Assembly (NCBI RefSeq): GCF_050948215.1
Contig: NC_135151.1
Coordinates: forward strand, 8,782,220-8,846,219
DNA from: Halictus rubicundus
Taxonomy: Eukaryota; Arthropoda; Insecta; Hymenoptera; Halictidae
Direction: 5' to 3'
Length of the DNA stretch: 64,000 bases
The notes beneath the pieces were generated by a model. That model saw nothing but the letters and a program-made list of their open reading frames with translations. It was not told the origin of the DNA and made no database searches. Position 1 is the stretch's first letter. Each line of letters begins with the position of its first letter. This document shows, piece by piece, positions 13,799 to 26,335 of this stretch. The position numbers and the translations under genes were made by a program.

Positions 13799-14303
13799 TT
13801 CTGATTTTCGAGGCCGGTTTTCCACAAATTCTTAGCAATTCTTTTCAGAAAAACTATTGAACCTTTTGCATTGGGATTTTTTTAAACATATTTATTGGTA
13901 TCCGAAGTACATGTGCAATTTTTTTAAAGTAAAAGTAATCAAAATTACGTGAGTTAGATATTATTTTATAGAGTATCTTTTGAAAAACATCGGTCGATTT
14001 TTTGAAACAGAAAATCGGAATGGCCCCTTAAGAACGATTTCCTGGTAGAAAATGCCGGTCATGAAAGTTAACCCTAAACCGCATCTCGTTTGGCTCTCGA
14101 TCAAAGAGCAACAGATAGACGGGGGTTAGAGGGGGGGGGCGGTTGTCGGGATGCCTGTGGAATTGGAGAAATCAGGAAACCGTTTAAAAAGCGTTCCGGA
14201 AACGAATAAGTATCTCATTCGAAGACTTTTTCCTCGGTAGCAACTTCTATCTCTCGCAACGAGGATGTTGACAGAGGAAGAAAAGGAACAGAGGGTACAC
14301 CGG

Positions 14304-14305
<2 letters not shown>

Positions 14306-14371
<66 letters not shown>
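14306..14371. repeat. (CT)n microsatellite
   Basis: CT run of about 66 bases with one G interruption at about 14342. It produces Arg-Glu and Ser-Leu repeat open frames on both strands, which are not genes. Confidence 0.95.
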
Positions 14372-14380
<9 letters not shown>

Positions 14381-15327
14381 TTCATGTATAATCCGTTTTG
14401 TCCGCGAAATGTTCGCCACGTGTTCAACTTTCGCCGAGCATGAAACAGTAATCAGTTCGCGAACGAAATTTAATGAAATGCTTCAGTCTCGGTTACTGTT
14501 TCAATTGCTGTACCTAGAGAGGAATTTCTGACAGCTCTGAATTTTTGGAAATTATGCGAGCTCCCGGGGAATGGAACGCGTTGATGCAAGCATCCGGTGA
14601 TTTTTCTTTCTTGCTGCGTTTCGGTGCTTTGTGGAAAATTGCTCTTTCAAATTCAATATGCGTTTTCCTGTTATTCTGTGTGTCTTGAAAATTACACCGG
14701 ATGCACAAATATTTTCTAAAGAAAATTTAAATTCACATTTTACAAGTAGACTAAATTTCACAAACTACACCATGCAAGCAGGAAAGGTTCATTTCCCCGA
14801 CAAATTAAATGGTACATTCAAGATTCTTTTTAATCTGAACATTAAAGGTCGATACGAACGAACTTTCATTACAATACAGCTCGTTATCGGCAACCTGAAC
14901 GCAAGTTGCAAAAATGACAAAAGTGTTTTCTCAAAACGTCACGAATGGACTCACGGGAGAATTTCAGGCTTCGAAAACCATTTTTCCGAGGGACCGTTGT
15001 CCCAGTGACAAAGAGGAATGTTCATGCTCTCTATCTGTCGATCTTCGCCGAGCCTGCCATCCGTTTTATGCACCAGATAAGCATAAGAAACACCGTTCGC
15101 GACATTCTATTGTCCCCAGAGCCCTCTCCCCTCGCGATTTATTGAGTCGCAATCCCCGAACGTATTCGCTACGTGATCTGTGTTGCTACAAAAGGTAGAT
15201 CCTAGGCCCTGTAGAAACTCTAGCAAAGAAAATCTGTCGCATGTCGCATGCATCTGCTTCCTGTTGCCTAGCGGATCACCTGAAACGTAGATATGTGCGT
15301 GTCTTAATCAATCTTTGACCTTGGTAG

Positions 15328-15403
15328 CTCGATCTGGTACTCAACTCGAAGGAGGGCGGTGACTTGTCCGATTTCATCATGAACGGGGAATGGTACCTCA
15401 TCG
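15328..15403 (+). CDS. nAChR alpha subunit (alpha5/6/7 group), exon before loop C
   Basis: Internal coding exon of 76 bases, too short to stand out as an open reading frame. It reads LDLVLNSKEGG then DLSDFIMNGEWYLI, plus the first base of a Gly codon. This is the region of an insect nAChR alpha subunit just before loop C; the NGEW motif is strongly conserved in alpha7-type subunits. The acceptor is TAG at 15325-15327, and an in-frame stop lies immediately upstream, so the exon cannot extend left in this frame. The donor is GTGAGT at 15404, a strong consensus site. It ends in phase 1 and joins the exon at 23585 to give ...YLIG-MPGKK, which is seamless for the family. The product would be part of the extracellular ligand-binding domain of a ligand-gated cation channel in the plasma membrane of neurons. 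The exon carrying the Cys-loop was not found upstream in this window. Confidence 0.92.
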
Positions 15404-17111
15404 GTGAGTTTCTGTGAACGTAAGTTCGTTAGGGCAGTCGTAAGATATCAACATTGCCGCGATAGTAATCACGGATGATCGTTTCGATAAGTCGCGGTTA
15501 CTTGTGCGAAGGAGATGCGGAGCTCGATTAACGAACCAATCAGGACGTAGCGTTCAAACGAACAAAATCTGTGTATGAAATGAAGCTCTTTGTGCATCGA
15601 GATGAGGATTGTGTTTAAGTGTCTGAGAGAAATAATGATTTTTCACACAGTAATACAGTGTTGCGCTAAAAATAGTTATTAGAAATAGTTTTTAGACGAT
15701 GTGAAAGTAAAATGGATCATGACCTCAAGTTAAAAAATGAACATCATGAGAGAAGGCAGTATATTCGATTACAAATAATTAAATTCTTGGTAATATTCCA
15801 TTTCAACATTACAAATAATATTTTCGATATTAAAAATCGTCCGACTATAGCATTGAACGATTACTACTCGATTAAACAAATATTACAATGAGTCCTTATG
15901 CTTTTGATGTGATTTCTTTACTGCCTTCAGGCCCATTTCTCTAAACCTTTGGTCAATGGCAATAATGAATGTCGAGAACAATACAATCTTGACGAGAGTG
16001 CTTGCTTGAACACCACATGTTCTATCGGTGATTGCAAACACCTTTCTAATTTTTTTCAATTTTTTTATTTGTTCGCTGATATGTACATACTTGACAATTG
16101 ATTTACGCACTATTTGCAAACCATTCACGAGGCACTCTGCAACGCAATTACATTGCGTATTGTAGCCATTCTTGGTGTAATGGTGGATTATCGAAAAACC
16201 ATTTTCTGTTCTACATCGATTTCGACACCTTAATAGACACCATGGATTGACGTCAAATTTCAGCTTTCACGCGAAACATGACACGAACCGTGATCAAATC
16301 CCTCGACACGTAACTCGATTTTAGATTTGGTCCAGAACGCCATATTTTATCATCATTCTAAAATCCTTTGACCTCAAGACTAGGAAACAATTCGTGACAA
16401 TTTAAATTTAAAATTGAAAATTTGAAAAATCATAGTAGTAATAACGACAAATTACAATAATTAACGCGTATAATATTTAATCTGTCTCGTGGCAAATGCC
16501 ACAATAATCAGTGACATAGTGACATATTCAAGCATTGCCGGGGAAGCTAGTAGTACGAATCAATGTATGACGAAACGAGGTTCCGATTTCATGATTAAAA
16601 ATCAAGTGTTTTTGTAGAGACTCTTCTGAATTTTTATAATATTCATTTCTTGTCTAATTCAATGTACATGTTAATTCGACCATTTCTTTTATGTATTTTC
16701 CAACAACTATGAAAAATGTGCTAACATCATTTTGTAATCAGAACAGAATATCAATTCCAGTTATCACTTTTGCATTCAATAAATACATGCCTCTTTTCGT
16801 ACTAATAAACAATATTAATAGTACAGGCATTACATGATTCATTTACGAAATAGAGTCTCATATTTTTGTTTGTAGAGTTACGTTCAAAACTGAAATGTTC
16901 GAAATAATTGAAAAGCCCAACCAGTTTCAATTTTTGTGTCAAATGTAAAATTCGCATACACACAACGATGCGATTTTTTCTCAACATTTATAGGTTTATT
17001 TTTATTTAATTGCTTTCATGATTGAAACAAGATTTTTCTGTGAAAAAAATGTAATTGGATTCTGTACAAGCGCGTATGTAGCATCTTCGGCGACCAAATA
17101 TAACTAACATA

Positions 17112-17363
17112 AAGAGTGACCTAAAAACGACGGTTTTTTCGCCCATTTTGGATCCCTTGTATTATCAAATAACAAATGCAATTTGATATTTTTATTATAT
17201 TATATTATCAAGCTAACGCGTTAACGAACTTTAACCTCTGATATCTCAGAAACTAATTGTCAACACAACTTGAAAATTTCCACCGATTCATGTCTTGATA
17301 TTAGCGATCATTTGGCACAAGCGGAAGTTCGAAAATCAAGTAACAAATTTTTGGGTCACTCTT
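17112..17363. mobile_element. TA-flanked MITE, AAGAGTGACC family, copy 1
   Basis: Ends AAGAGTGACCTAAAAA and (reverse complement of right) AAGAGTGACCCAAAAA, flanked by TA at 17110-17111 and 17364-17365. The inner part, from GTTAACGAACTTTAACC to the right end, recurs at 33471-33624. Noncoding; Tc1/mariner-type by target site. Confidence 0.8.
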
Positions 17364-20299
17364 TAAAACTGCAAAAGAAATAGTAAAGTAGTTTCACACT
17401 CTGTTGAATTTTTCAAAGCAGCATCCTCAACGACCGAGTGCCGGAGCCTCGCGAATTCATGTGCACCGCGTTTCGTTCTTTTTTACTTTGGCACGTGATG
17501 CGCCATGCTGCTCGCATCGCGCAGTGTCGCCGACGCGTAAAGGAACGCTGATAGAACTCTTTAAGAATTTCCCACGAGGTGGCAATCACGAAGACGATCC
17601 CATACTTGAAAGGGTTCACAGCTCTTTTTCAGGCGTTCCATAAACTGTTGAATCGACGCTGCGATTGAACGACCGCCAAATGACCAGTTACGCGTGGCTC
17701 TGCCGGTTTTGATGCTCCGGCGCGACTATAAACCGGCAAATTGATTCCCTTAACGTCGCCTCTCGCTCTTAACGTCACCGTTTCTCTTAACATTCCATTT
17801 TCGTCGGCCTCGTCGCTGTAGCGTTTCCGTCCTTGAACAACAACTCCGACGAAACCTCTATATAGAAACTTTTCGACCACTCCCATGAAAATGAACCTAG
17901 AGGAATTCGAAACGACGTTGATGAAGAACGGCCGACGGCGGAGGGAATCTCGGTGAGCTTGTCCACGTGAAATTGCATTAATAAATTTAGATTCCTTCGA
18001 CACCTCTTCGGAAGTTCCGCGTCCGAACTTACCATTCATTCTCGTGGTTACGGCGATGTCGAACTGTAAGTATATTGCGGATTTTATGGCACGTCGTTTC
18101 GTTGCCTGTCGATACCAATTCATAAGATTTGACCGATTCCATCGAACGCGTTAATATTTACCGGCTTCCAAGTATACTTCAGATTTTCCAACTTATTTCA
18201 TCACAGCGATCGCCGATTTTCAACATTTTTACGTTCAACTTTTCTCTCTCGACTGCTTCCATTATTTTAAACATTTTAAAAAGTGAAAAATAATAGTATT
18301 CATACATTTTTCTGACATTTCTGTCTCACGTTTTGTCTACTCGTTCTTCAAAATCCACGGTCCCATCACATCGGGCTAACTTGGCGTCACATATCATTTT
18401 CGAAAGAATTAATTGCAAAATATTTTTACCTGTAAAAAGTTCGTTTTGAAAAGTCGCGGATACCTCATCTCGATGCACGAGGAAGCACGCGAACGTATTA
18501 ACTAACACCCATACGTTCCTTGGTGTGAAAATTCGCCGATTTGCTATGTTTACATTCCGTAAAATGATCGATGTCTTTCCGTTGGTACTGCGAGACGTAT
18601 TTTTGCAAATGTATCATAATTTGTTGATTCAAAGTGTGGAGCAAAAATGGGTGAATGATTACACTAGGATCATTCGTGCGACTATTTCCGAGCAGCACAC
18701 GAGGGTTAAAGGTCCTGGCTGTGCAGAAACATTTGTAAGAGTAGTATAGTGTCGTGCAGGGTGCCGAAGAGAAGAATATTAATCCGCATCTCCCACACAG
18801 GGATTAAGAATGAAATAGTCGCAGGTGTAGCTTCCGTAGCTTTTGCTAAGTAGAACGGGTATACCACTTGCGAAATTAGGTTTAAAATAGCCGGCGGAAA
18901 CGAGCCCCGCCGGCGCAGCAACAAGTGACCGACTTGCTTTCTTATCCGAATCATCGGATCCGATCGGAACGACTCCGTTCGGGAACGAAATTAATTGTAA
19001 GCGACTCCCTTAACGCAATTATTGGCGTGCATAGCCATGGACGAGTAAGTATGTGTCCTGTTACTTTGAGGACAATCGAGCGTTACTCGTTAAGTATTGA
19101 ACCGTAAGTACGAAAGCAACGTTTAACATTATTTGTTGATTTCACGTTGATCTTTTCACGTTTTATCCGAATGTATCTGACTTTGATCTGCTCATATAAT
19201 AATGTCCTGAATTATTTGTTGGACCAAGAATATCTCAAATGCATTTCCCGATTCGAGAGAGACATTTTCTAATGGATTGTCTGGGAGCCAGGCTATTTTG
19301 ATTTCGTAAAATCACTTTAAATCGTAATTTTTCAGACAATTGTACATGTTTACTTGCAGTTTGCCATATGAATACGCGAAAGTTTCGTATACGAAGGCGA
19401 CAAGTTCATTGAACAAGATTAAAACAGATTCAAAATTGAAAAGGATTAGAAACCAAGATTTATGCTCACCATATGTGATTATGCTCACCAAGACGTTTCC
19501 CTGGGAACAGAGAAGGATTTCTAACATTTTTTAGAACCACATAAAATTAAGAAGATAATGTGGCAGAATAAACTAGGCTATTCTGTACATATAATATAAT
19601 TTTTCTTCTCAGTTTCGTCCACTAATAGAACAATTCGAAAGCATTTATTCTGCTGTGATAAATTACGACAAGAATCAACGTGAAATCAGAAATCGTTTCT
19701 CAAAAGACCACGTTAAATCGTACAGTCCCCTGTAAATGTAAAAATGTAAAATTTTTTTCAAACATTTCGGAATACCTTTTATTTGACCAACGATTGCGCG
19801 ACACATTCTTGCAGATTGTCATCTGAGATTGAAGGTGGTCTTTTACGAAACGGTTCGCAGTTCGTGTCAGAAAACAGTCGCTATGTTCTGAAACCGAGAC
19901 AAAGTAATGATTAAATTCCGAAACTTTTCTACGAGCGCAAACAGCGCCGCGCGGCAGGAACCTCTGCGGGCTAGAAAGCAAACGTAATATCTTTTTGTAT
20001 TTCTAAGGTAAGTTCGCCGGTGATTACAGTAGAGTTTGCGGTGGAGCTTCGCGATGCGTGCGCCGCAAGTCGTAATTCGTATTAACGACGAGAACACGTG
20101 CCGCGTGCGCGGCGTAACGCTCGCGGAACGTTGAGGAAGTATTCGCGTGTACCGAACGAACTGGCGGTGCGTGTAATTTGTGGCGGTGAACTCGAGACTC
20201 GAACTTCCACTTTAAAATTTCTTTCTGTCACAGAAGTTTCGTTTCTCACCGGTAAGTACCAGTTGCGTTTAATCTGCAATATGCGAGTAAGCATCGTTA

Positions 20300-20662
20300 G
20301 GCTTAACTTCACCTTCGCAACCCAGAAATCTTTCACTTTTGACTGTATAGTCCTGTACATCTTGACGAGAAAATGTCGAAAATCGAGGTCTTAATGCGAG
20401 GAATTCTCGGGTTCAAATGTTATGCGTGTTTAAACATGCTGCCATCTTAAAGGGAATGTATAATCCAAGTAGGTTGGGATTAGGTCGTTGGGGAGGCAAC
20501 ATGGCGGCGCCCCTACCTGTCAAAAACGCTTAAAATCGCTCAACTTCAAACCAGTGAATTCCTCGCCTTAAAATATCGATTTCTGACAGATACTCGTCAA
20601 AATGTACGTGATTATACAGTAAAAAGTGAAAAATTTCTGGGTTGCCTAGGTGAAATTTAACC
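20300..20662. repeat. hAT-like long-TIR repeat, copy 2
   Basis: Two arms of about 140-150 bases in opposite orientation. The left carries CTTAACTTCACC, CAACCCAGAAATC and GACGAGAAAATGTCG; the right carries CAACATGGCGGCGCC, CCTGTCAAAAACGC and GGGTTGCCTAGGTGAA. The flanking octamers CATCGTTA and CCTCTTTA agree at six of eight positions, consistent with a decayed 8-base target duplication. It lies in the intron just before the loop C exon. The centre differs from the other copies. Confidence 0.88.
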
Positions 20663-22326
20663 CCTCTTTACTTTCAAAAAATCGACGAAAGGAGATTCTC
20701 CGCTATAGTTAATTTAAGTCTATGGGTTATAGAATAAAATAAAATGCCCAAAGAAAAGATATTTGGCACCATTTGAAAAAAAATTGCATAATTCATGCAC
20801 CTTTTTAAGATGAGAAATATAACGTCATCTTCTATGAATAAACTGATCGAATCGAAGAAACAGAATTTTTATGTTGAAATCATATTTTTCGGGATAGAAT
20901 CATACATTTTTGAGACACCTGCATTTTTCTAGTTCATATTTGTCAGTATATATTTTATTTAGAGCGCAAAGATTGTTACTTGGCACGGGTTATTCAACGG
21001 TTTTTTTTTTAAAGAACGATGAACTACGTTCGTGCTGCATGTACTTTTAAAATATTGCAGCTTTGTTCTAAGGAATTTTTTTGTACGATTATGAATAGCG
21101 GAGATATTTAGGTTCAGAGTATCCTCAAAATTTGTGCTTACGATTAGTATCAACAGAAAATGTGTCTCTGCTCTTTTAGCTTTGTGTAATATTCCATTGA
21201 TAATTAAAATCGTACTAAAAAAGCACACGAAGAGTGTCGGTCTAATTGCTGTGCAATTATGAAGGCGTTTGCAATCTGTGTCCGGACAAAACGTCCGATT
21301 ACAGCCATGAGCGACCTTAATGAAACAATCGTTAAATAATTGCGTCGAATACAATCGGAGGTCAATTACGATGTAATCAATACGCTGCACCGGGCGGAGT
21401 ATTAATCAATAATTAAAGTGGTGTCGCATACGCATCAGACTGTTCTAATAATTCTTGCAGTTCGAATCAATAGAGACCAGAATGAACGATCAACACAGAG
21501 TTCGCATAAGCTTGACCGAGAAAGTGTTACGACCGTTTTCTTTAAAACAACAAAAAGTATGTTTACTTTTTTTTTTATGAAAACGCTTTTCTATTTCGGT
21601 ACAGTAAACAAGTTAGGACGATGCGAACATTTTTCTCGATATCTTTGTACGTAACTAAATATTACAGACATTATCGTTTCCGGAATTAGTTCAACTTTGA
21701 TTGACGAGTTAATTAACGTTTACAAAAGAAACAAAAATACTTAGCTCTCTTTTTACGTTTTGAACACAGCAGCTATGTGTAAGCGTTTTTTGGGTAGCTG
21801 TATTTGCTTTTAATTGAAAATGTTTACTATATTATACATCTTCTTATGATAACGCTATACCGATACAAAACAAACGAAATGTTTGGAGAAATATTCTGTT
21901 CGATAAAAGCTGTTCTATTTAGAAGAGCTTATGGTTGTCCCGGGTTACATGCTGAACGAGCACTAGTTTCACCTTGCTTAGAGGGTAACGCCCACCTTGA
22001 AGATTCAAAATTTCATACCAACTACGTTCTCGGAAGCGTGCTTCATAGCGCTACGAGTACTTCAAGCTCATGTTCTCCAAAACCGCATCTTCGCGAACTG
22101 TGGCCACGATTTCTCAAGAGCCACTCTATCGATTCACTTCAAACTTTGCTAGCTTGTTTTCGAGATAAAAACCCAGAATCCGCAACGAACTTTTCTTTAT
22201 ATTTTGTCCAGATTTCATTTTACCATGGAAATAGAGTCATATTTCCAAAATAAATTTTCAAAAGAGCTCTCCTGAGAAAAGAATACCAGCATTATTCATA
22301 ATAAAAGGAATCTCAACATTACTGAT

Positions 22327-22876
22327 TATTAGACTGCAGATTTTATGCATCCGTGACGAAAGCGAGTAAATGCAATTTAAATCAGTGAAAACCATAAACG
22401 AATTTAAGAATGCCAATATGTTACTTCGAACTTCTTAAGATTATCAAAGAAGGGAGGCATCTTCTAATTCTTCTATCTTCATCTTCTATAGTATTACCTA
22501 CATGTAGTTCTGACAATTATTATAATTACACTGCGGGCTTTTTATGACAAAAGAGACTTAAAATGCAGAATTGTAAAAATATTCGAGGAATCCAAAAATT
22601 TTACTGTATTAATACCAGCTCATTAAAATTATTAGTAAATCAATGTAACGGCGAATAGGTTATAAAAAAATTAGATCTCTTTAGCGAGATATTTGTGAAT
22701 TTACCATAGAATTATCGCATAAATTCCATCATGATGACGGCATCATAAATGCTATTTTTTCGTTTAACACGAATTATGTTCGTTCACAGGGTATTCACTG
22801 GACAGGTCACCCTAGCTCCTATGTATTGTAGTTGATGCAGACAATTTTAATTTTCCATAAAAATCTGCAGTCTAAT
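22327..22876. mobile_element. AGACTGC hairpin element, copy 1
   Basis: Inverted ends ATTAGACTGCAGATTTTATG and (reverse complement of right) ATTAGACTGCAGATTTTTAT. A further internal word CACTGCGGGCTTTTTATGAC at about 22529 suggests a nested or rearranged copy. Related copies are at 24921-25062 and 36904-37049. Noncoding. Confidence 0.65.
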
Positions 22877-22979
22877 GATAATTCACGTATTAGTCAATAG
22901 AATTCGTTCTCGCAAACTTCCATGTATAAACACTATTGTCTTTTGTGCGCAGTTCCGTTTCGTCTCTTACATTCCGCTT

Positions 22980-23150
22980 AAATCTAGAGAACGGGACATT
23001 CAAATGAGAACACCTAAATATCTCTGTTGTTAATAATATTATAGAAAAAGTGTATACGATATACTACCGTTTATCTAATGTTAGGATATTTGCGAAAAAT
23101 TCTTCGGAAAACACTGAATATTCAATAGTCAGGCATTGGACTGATCGTAA
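22980..23150. repeat. Fragments of the 29.9 kb foldback repeat
   Basis: CACCTAAATATCTCTGTTGT matches CACCTCAAATATCTTTGTTG near 30.0 kb. TTAGGATATTTGCG with AATATTCAATAGTCAGGCATT matches TTAGGATCTTTGG with AATATTTAATAGCTAGGCATT at 29897-29948. The two pieces are in the opposite order here. Confidence 0.5.
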
Positions 23151-23584
23151 GAGTAATCCGACCACTATTCTCCAAAAACTCGAGAAAAGCACGCCCGTGG
23201 CAGTAGCTGGCTAGAAAAATTCTGAATATTAAAATTCTGTTGGCGTGCGCAGTGGTTTTGGAGAAATCGGCTCGTAACGCTGCATTCGATCTGGCCTGTC
23301 TGCATTTCTGCATATAATATAATGGGATTTCATTTAGTCGAGCAATCGACGCGTTTGAATGTCCGGGTACGTGATTAAACGCGTATCGAAATTTCCCCGC
23401 AACAAATTACACGCTCGCGTTAGCTGCTCGCACCCTCTGAACCTTTGTTAGCCGCAAACCAGGACAAACCGTCGTTTCGGTGTTCCTCCGCAGCTGGTCG
23501 TTCGAGCGGCCATTAGTTCCCGTCGTGTTTAGGTTCGCGCTTGTATCGGGCTTGTGTTAACGTTGCACGGCGATTTCGTTGCAG

Positions 23585-23779
23585 GCATGCCGGGCAAGAA
23601 GAACACGATAACGTATCAATGCTGTCCGGAGCCGTACGTCGACGTCACCTTCACCATCCAAATCCGAAGGAGGACGCTCTATTATTTTTTCAACCTGATC
23701 GTGCCGTGCGTCCTGATATCGAGTATGGCACTCCTGGGCTTCACGCTGCCGCCGGATTCCGGGGAGAAGCTCACCCTAG
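23585..23779 (+). CDS. nAChR alpha subunit, exon with loop C and TM1
   Basis: Internal exon of 195 bases, the same length as the vertebrate alpha7 exon for this region as I recall it. It begins after TTGCAG with GC (completing Gly) and reads MPGKKNTITYQCCPEPYVDV, followed by TFTIQIRRRTLYYFFNLIVP and on to PPDSGEKLTL plus G. The Tyr-x-Cys-Cys at residues 10-13 marks an alpha subunit: the adjacent cysteines form loop C of the acetylcholine site. The Arg-Arg-Arg-Thr-Leu-Tyr-Tyr start of TM1 and the PPDSGEK linker before TM2 are hallmark motifs. The donor GTAACG at 23780 leaves phase 1. Sequence alone does not separate alpha5, alpha6 and alpha7; alpha7-like is my best guess. The protein forms homo- or heteropentameric acetylcholine-gated channels and belongs to the family targeted by neonicotinoids and spinosyns. 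Confidence 0.97.
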
Positions 23780-23963
23780 GTAACGTAACTCGTAGCATGC
23801 CTTGCCTGCATATTACACCAGCCAGACACGTCTATACTTTTTAGTTTGTATCTCTCTGTCCTTCAACTATCTCTTCTGTGTCTCACTATCTTATTTCCGT
23901 TGATTCTTTCCCGACGAAACTGCTCGAACGGTTTCGTACTCCACCGACGGTTTTTTAACTGGC

Positions 23964-24259
23964 TATTCTGGTTTCTCGAAATATCGATCCTTCCTCTTTT
24001 TGCTCTTTCCTTGTGTCGTCGAATATGCGTGCAAAACGATTTATTCGAATTCGTAAAATTAACGTGGTGTTAGAAGTGCAACTGTAAAAATATATATAAC
24101 TCGTGTAATTTTGATCTATTCGTACCTGAAACAAATCACACATGTAGTTCAAATGCCACTAAACATATATGCAATATCTCAATTTAAAAAGTTCAATCTT
24201 TTTTTTTTTTAACAATTCCTGACAATTCGCGTGAACACGGCCTCAAAAACCAGAATACC
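23964..24259. mobile_element. TATTCTGG foldback element, copy 1
   Basis: Starts TATTCTGGTTTCTCG and ends AAAACCAGAATACC, which are inverted repeats. Internal words ATATGCGTGCAAAACGATTT and AAATATATATAACTCGTGTA recur in the larger copy at 35491-36100. Begins about 185 bases downstream of the TM1 exon. No coding capacity. Confidence 0.7.
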
Positions 24260-24920
24260 TTCTCGAACAATATGATCGACTTCGAACTGAAAGAACAACG
24301 ATAGCATCTCGGAAAAATAGATACGCTTACTTCCATTAATAATTGTACACTTTTTAAACTTTTTTCAAATTGGTTCAAGTGACGCAGTGAATAGTAAAGT
24401 TTTTTTTTTATGTAAGCTCTTGCTGAAAGATGTAAAAGCATGTACTACTTCACACAGAAACATGTCCTCGCTAATATTGGACGCTGTTGAGAGGTCTGAT
24501 CGATAGGTATTGCATCGAAATCATCGATACGGATTTTATTGACACTGTTCTGATCGACATGAATTCACTGAAATGAAGTTTGACCGACACCGGCAATAAC
24601 CGGCAACGATACGATCGACATTAACTTTGATACACATGTATACACTCTTACGTGCACCAACATGATGCAATAGTAAGATGTTCCTGAATATTTTTATGTT
24701 TTAACAACGGAAACCCAACCACTCGTCGTTGCAAATTAATGCTGTTGGTCAAGCTTCTATTCGATGAACGCTTCTCGGTCGAAATTTTCATTTTCGGTTA
24801 TTTGCAAACAGTTTTTAGTGCAAAAAGTCTCTCGACCTCGAAAAATCAAAGCAAGGCGTCTCTATCTACCGAGAAATGTTCGTACCTCCCAAAACATTGG
24901 CTTTAAATTTAAAACAATGA

Positions 24921-25062
24921 TAGACTGCGGGTTTTATGCGTTTACGACAAAAATGAAAGCGTACAGTAGCCAGAAAAATTCAGTAAGTTCAGAAAAAACG
25001 CTGCTATATTTTTTCCACATGATTGGAGAAAGGTAGCAGAAGGAAAATAAATCTGTAGTCTA
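24921..25062. mobile_element. AGACTGC hairpin element, copy 2
   Basis: TAGACTGCGGGTTTTATGCG at the left and (reverse complement) TAGACTACAGATTTATTTTC at the right. The internal text GACAAAAATGAAAGCG resembles copy 1. Short derivative of about 140 bases. Confidence 0.6.
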
Positions 25063-25093
25063 CAAGAAATCTGTGATTGTTTCTTGCAGTCAT

Positions 25094-25289
25094 TGGACTG
25101 CAATTAGGGCGTTTACTATCCGGATTACTCGTTATAACTCGAAATGAGATTGAGATTCGCACCCGAATATGAGAACTGGTGCTCTTACTATTCTGATATT
25201 CGGGATCCGGATCTGAATCTGGATTTCAAGTTATAATGAGTAATCCGGGTACTCGGATATCCGGATAGTGAGAGCCTTAATTGCGATCA
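25094..25289. repeat. Long hairpin of about 195 bases
   Basis: Left arm: GGACTGCAATTAGGGCG, ACTATCCGGATTACTCGTTA and CCCGAATATGAG. The right arm repeats these inverted (CTGATATTCGGG, CATTATAACTTG as reverse complement, TAGTGAGAGCCTTAATTGC), with about 15 extra bases (TACTCGGATA region). The loop is only about 20 bases. It may be a mobile foldback unit, but no second full copy was seen. Confidence 0.75.
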
Positions 25290-26335
25290 ATTTTCACCTC
25301 GCACAAAGGCCCGCGGTCTATTCACCGAATGTATGTAAATTCGAGAGACCAGAATGAAACCCATTTACCAAGATGACAGTCAATCGCCGAGACGAAAGTC
25401 AGGAGAGAGCGTTCGTTCGAGTATTTTCGTCACCCCCCTGTATGTATTCAGATCTGTCTATATCTATCTTTCTCTCCCTCTATCTCTCTACATATATCTG
25501 TTTCTATCTGTATATTGTATGTATGTACTCATACACTTGGAGTCTTGCGACTGTTTGACTTTAATCGGGTTATGTTCCTGATAATTTGAACCTATCGGCA
25601 ACTAACGCTGACTGTCCTGCGTTTCTTTTGTTTGGACGATGAAAGGGAAGTAAACGGGATCGAACCCAACCCTCGATCACGGACGGCCGGACGACATTGC
25701 GAATGTACATTACGTCGGACGACGTTTTCGATTGATTTCGAAAAAGAGACGAAAAGGAAAGGCTGGAAATCGAACGAGCCTCGAACGGCGAAATTCGAGA
25801 GACACGCCTCTTACGAATCGTAGATCACAGGGGACACGGGGATAGTCGATTCACGAACCGAGGATCGATCGATCCGATTTGTTTCGGAGGAGTCGGCTCC
25901 CATGCCGAACGGTACCAACCGGTACCTTCCTCGAGCGGCGTTAATGAGAGTGGATTCTGACGTTGCAGTTTATTCCCGCAACATCTGATTGTTTCATCAA
26001 TCTTCGTTCGAGGCTAGTCAGCGTGGTGTTGAATTTCTTCGATCGCGAAACCCATTCGTTAGCCGATCGACGTTGCTTGACCGTCGTTTTCACCAATATC
26101 TTCAATCTGAACTGGGCATTGTTATTACTTATTATATTGGACTGCAGAACTACTCTTGGGACAGTGAGAAATTTCGGATTTCTTGAGCAGTTGTTGTGAT
26201 AAAGAAGTAATCCTGTAAGAGGAATCAAACTTGGAATTTTACGTAATCCAGACCTTCATAAAATCATGTTTTATACTTGCGCAAATTGTAGTTTCAATAA
26301 ATTTGTCGATACATATATGTATCTACAGCGCAGTT

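Larger units (their letters stand above)
1..15327 (+). other. Presumed upstream nAChR intron (at least 15.3 kb)
   Basis: No exon of the receptor (signal peptide, loops A, D and E, Cys-loop) was recognised here, so this is most simply the intron before the exon at 15328. It holds one hAT-like repeat copy, a piggyBac-like MITE, short TIR elements, a minisatellite, mononucleotide C tracts and dinucleotide runs, listed separately. The stretches 434-870, 1870-2940, 2975-7050, 8060-12060, 12111-13290 and 14372-15327 show no feature I can support. Between about 2400 and 5500 the sequence is CpG-rich with several overlapping open frames on both strands (the longest is 3699-4313, + strand). None resembles a known protein. 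Confidence 0.6.
15404..23584 (+). other. nAChR intron, 8181 bases
   Basis: Lies between the exon ending NGEWYLI and the loop C exon; both splice sites are GT-AG and phase 1. It contains a TA-flanked MITE (17112-17363), a long-TIR hAT-like copy (20300-20662), an AGACTGC-type hairpin element (22327-22876) and fragments shared with a repeat near 29.9 kb. The stretches 15410-17110, 17364-20299 and 20663-22326 hold nothing I can name. Open frames at 17629-18123 (minus) and 21804-22253 (plus) show no recognisable domain. Confidence 0.85.

Noticed and set aside
14126..14427. Arg-Glu repeat proteins
   Set aside because: Produced by the (CT)n microsatellite.
17629..18123. 164-codon minus-strand frame
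   Set aside because: No recognisable domain, overlapping open frames on both strands in a GC-rich patch, and it lies inside an nAChR intron.
21804..22253. 149-codon plus-strand frame
   Set aside because: No known domain; its end contains a word (CACGATTTCTCAAGAGCC) like one inside the TATTCTGG repeat, so it is probably old repeat sequence.
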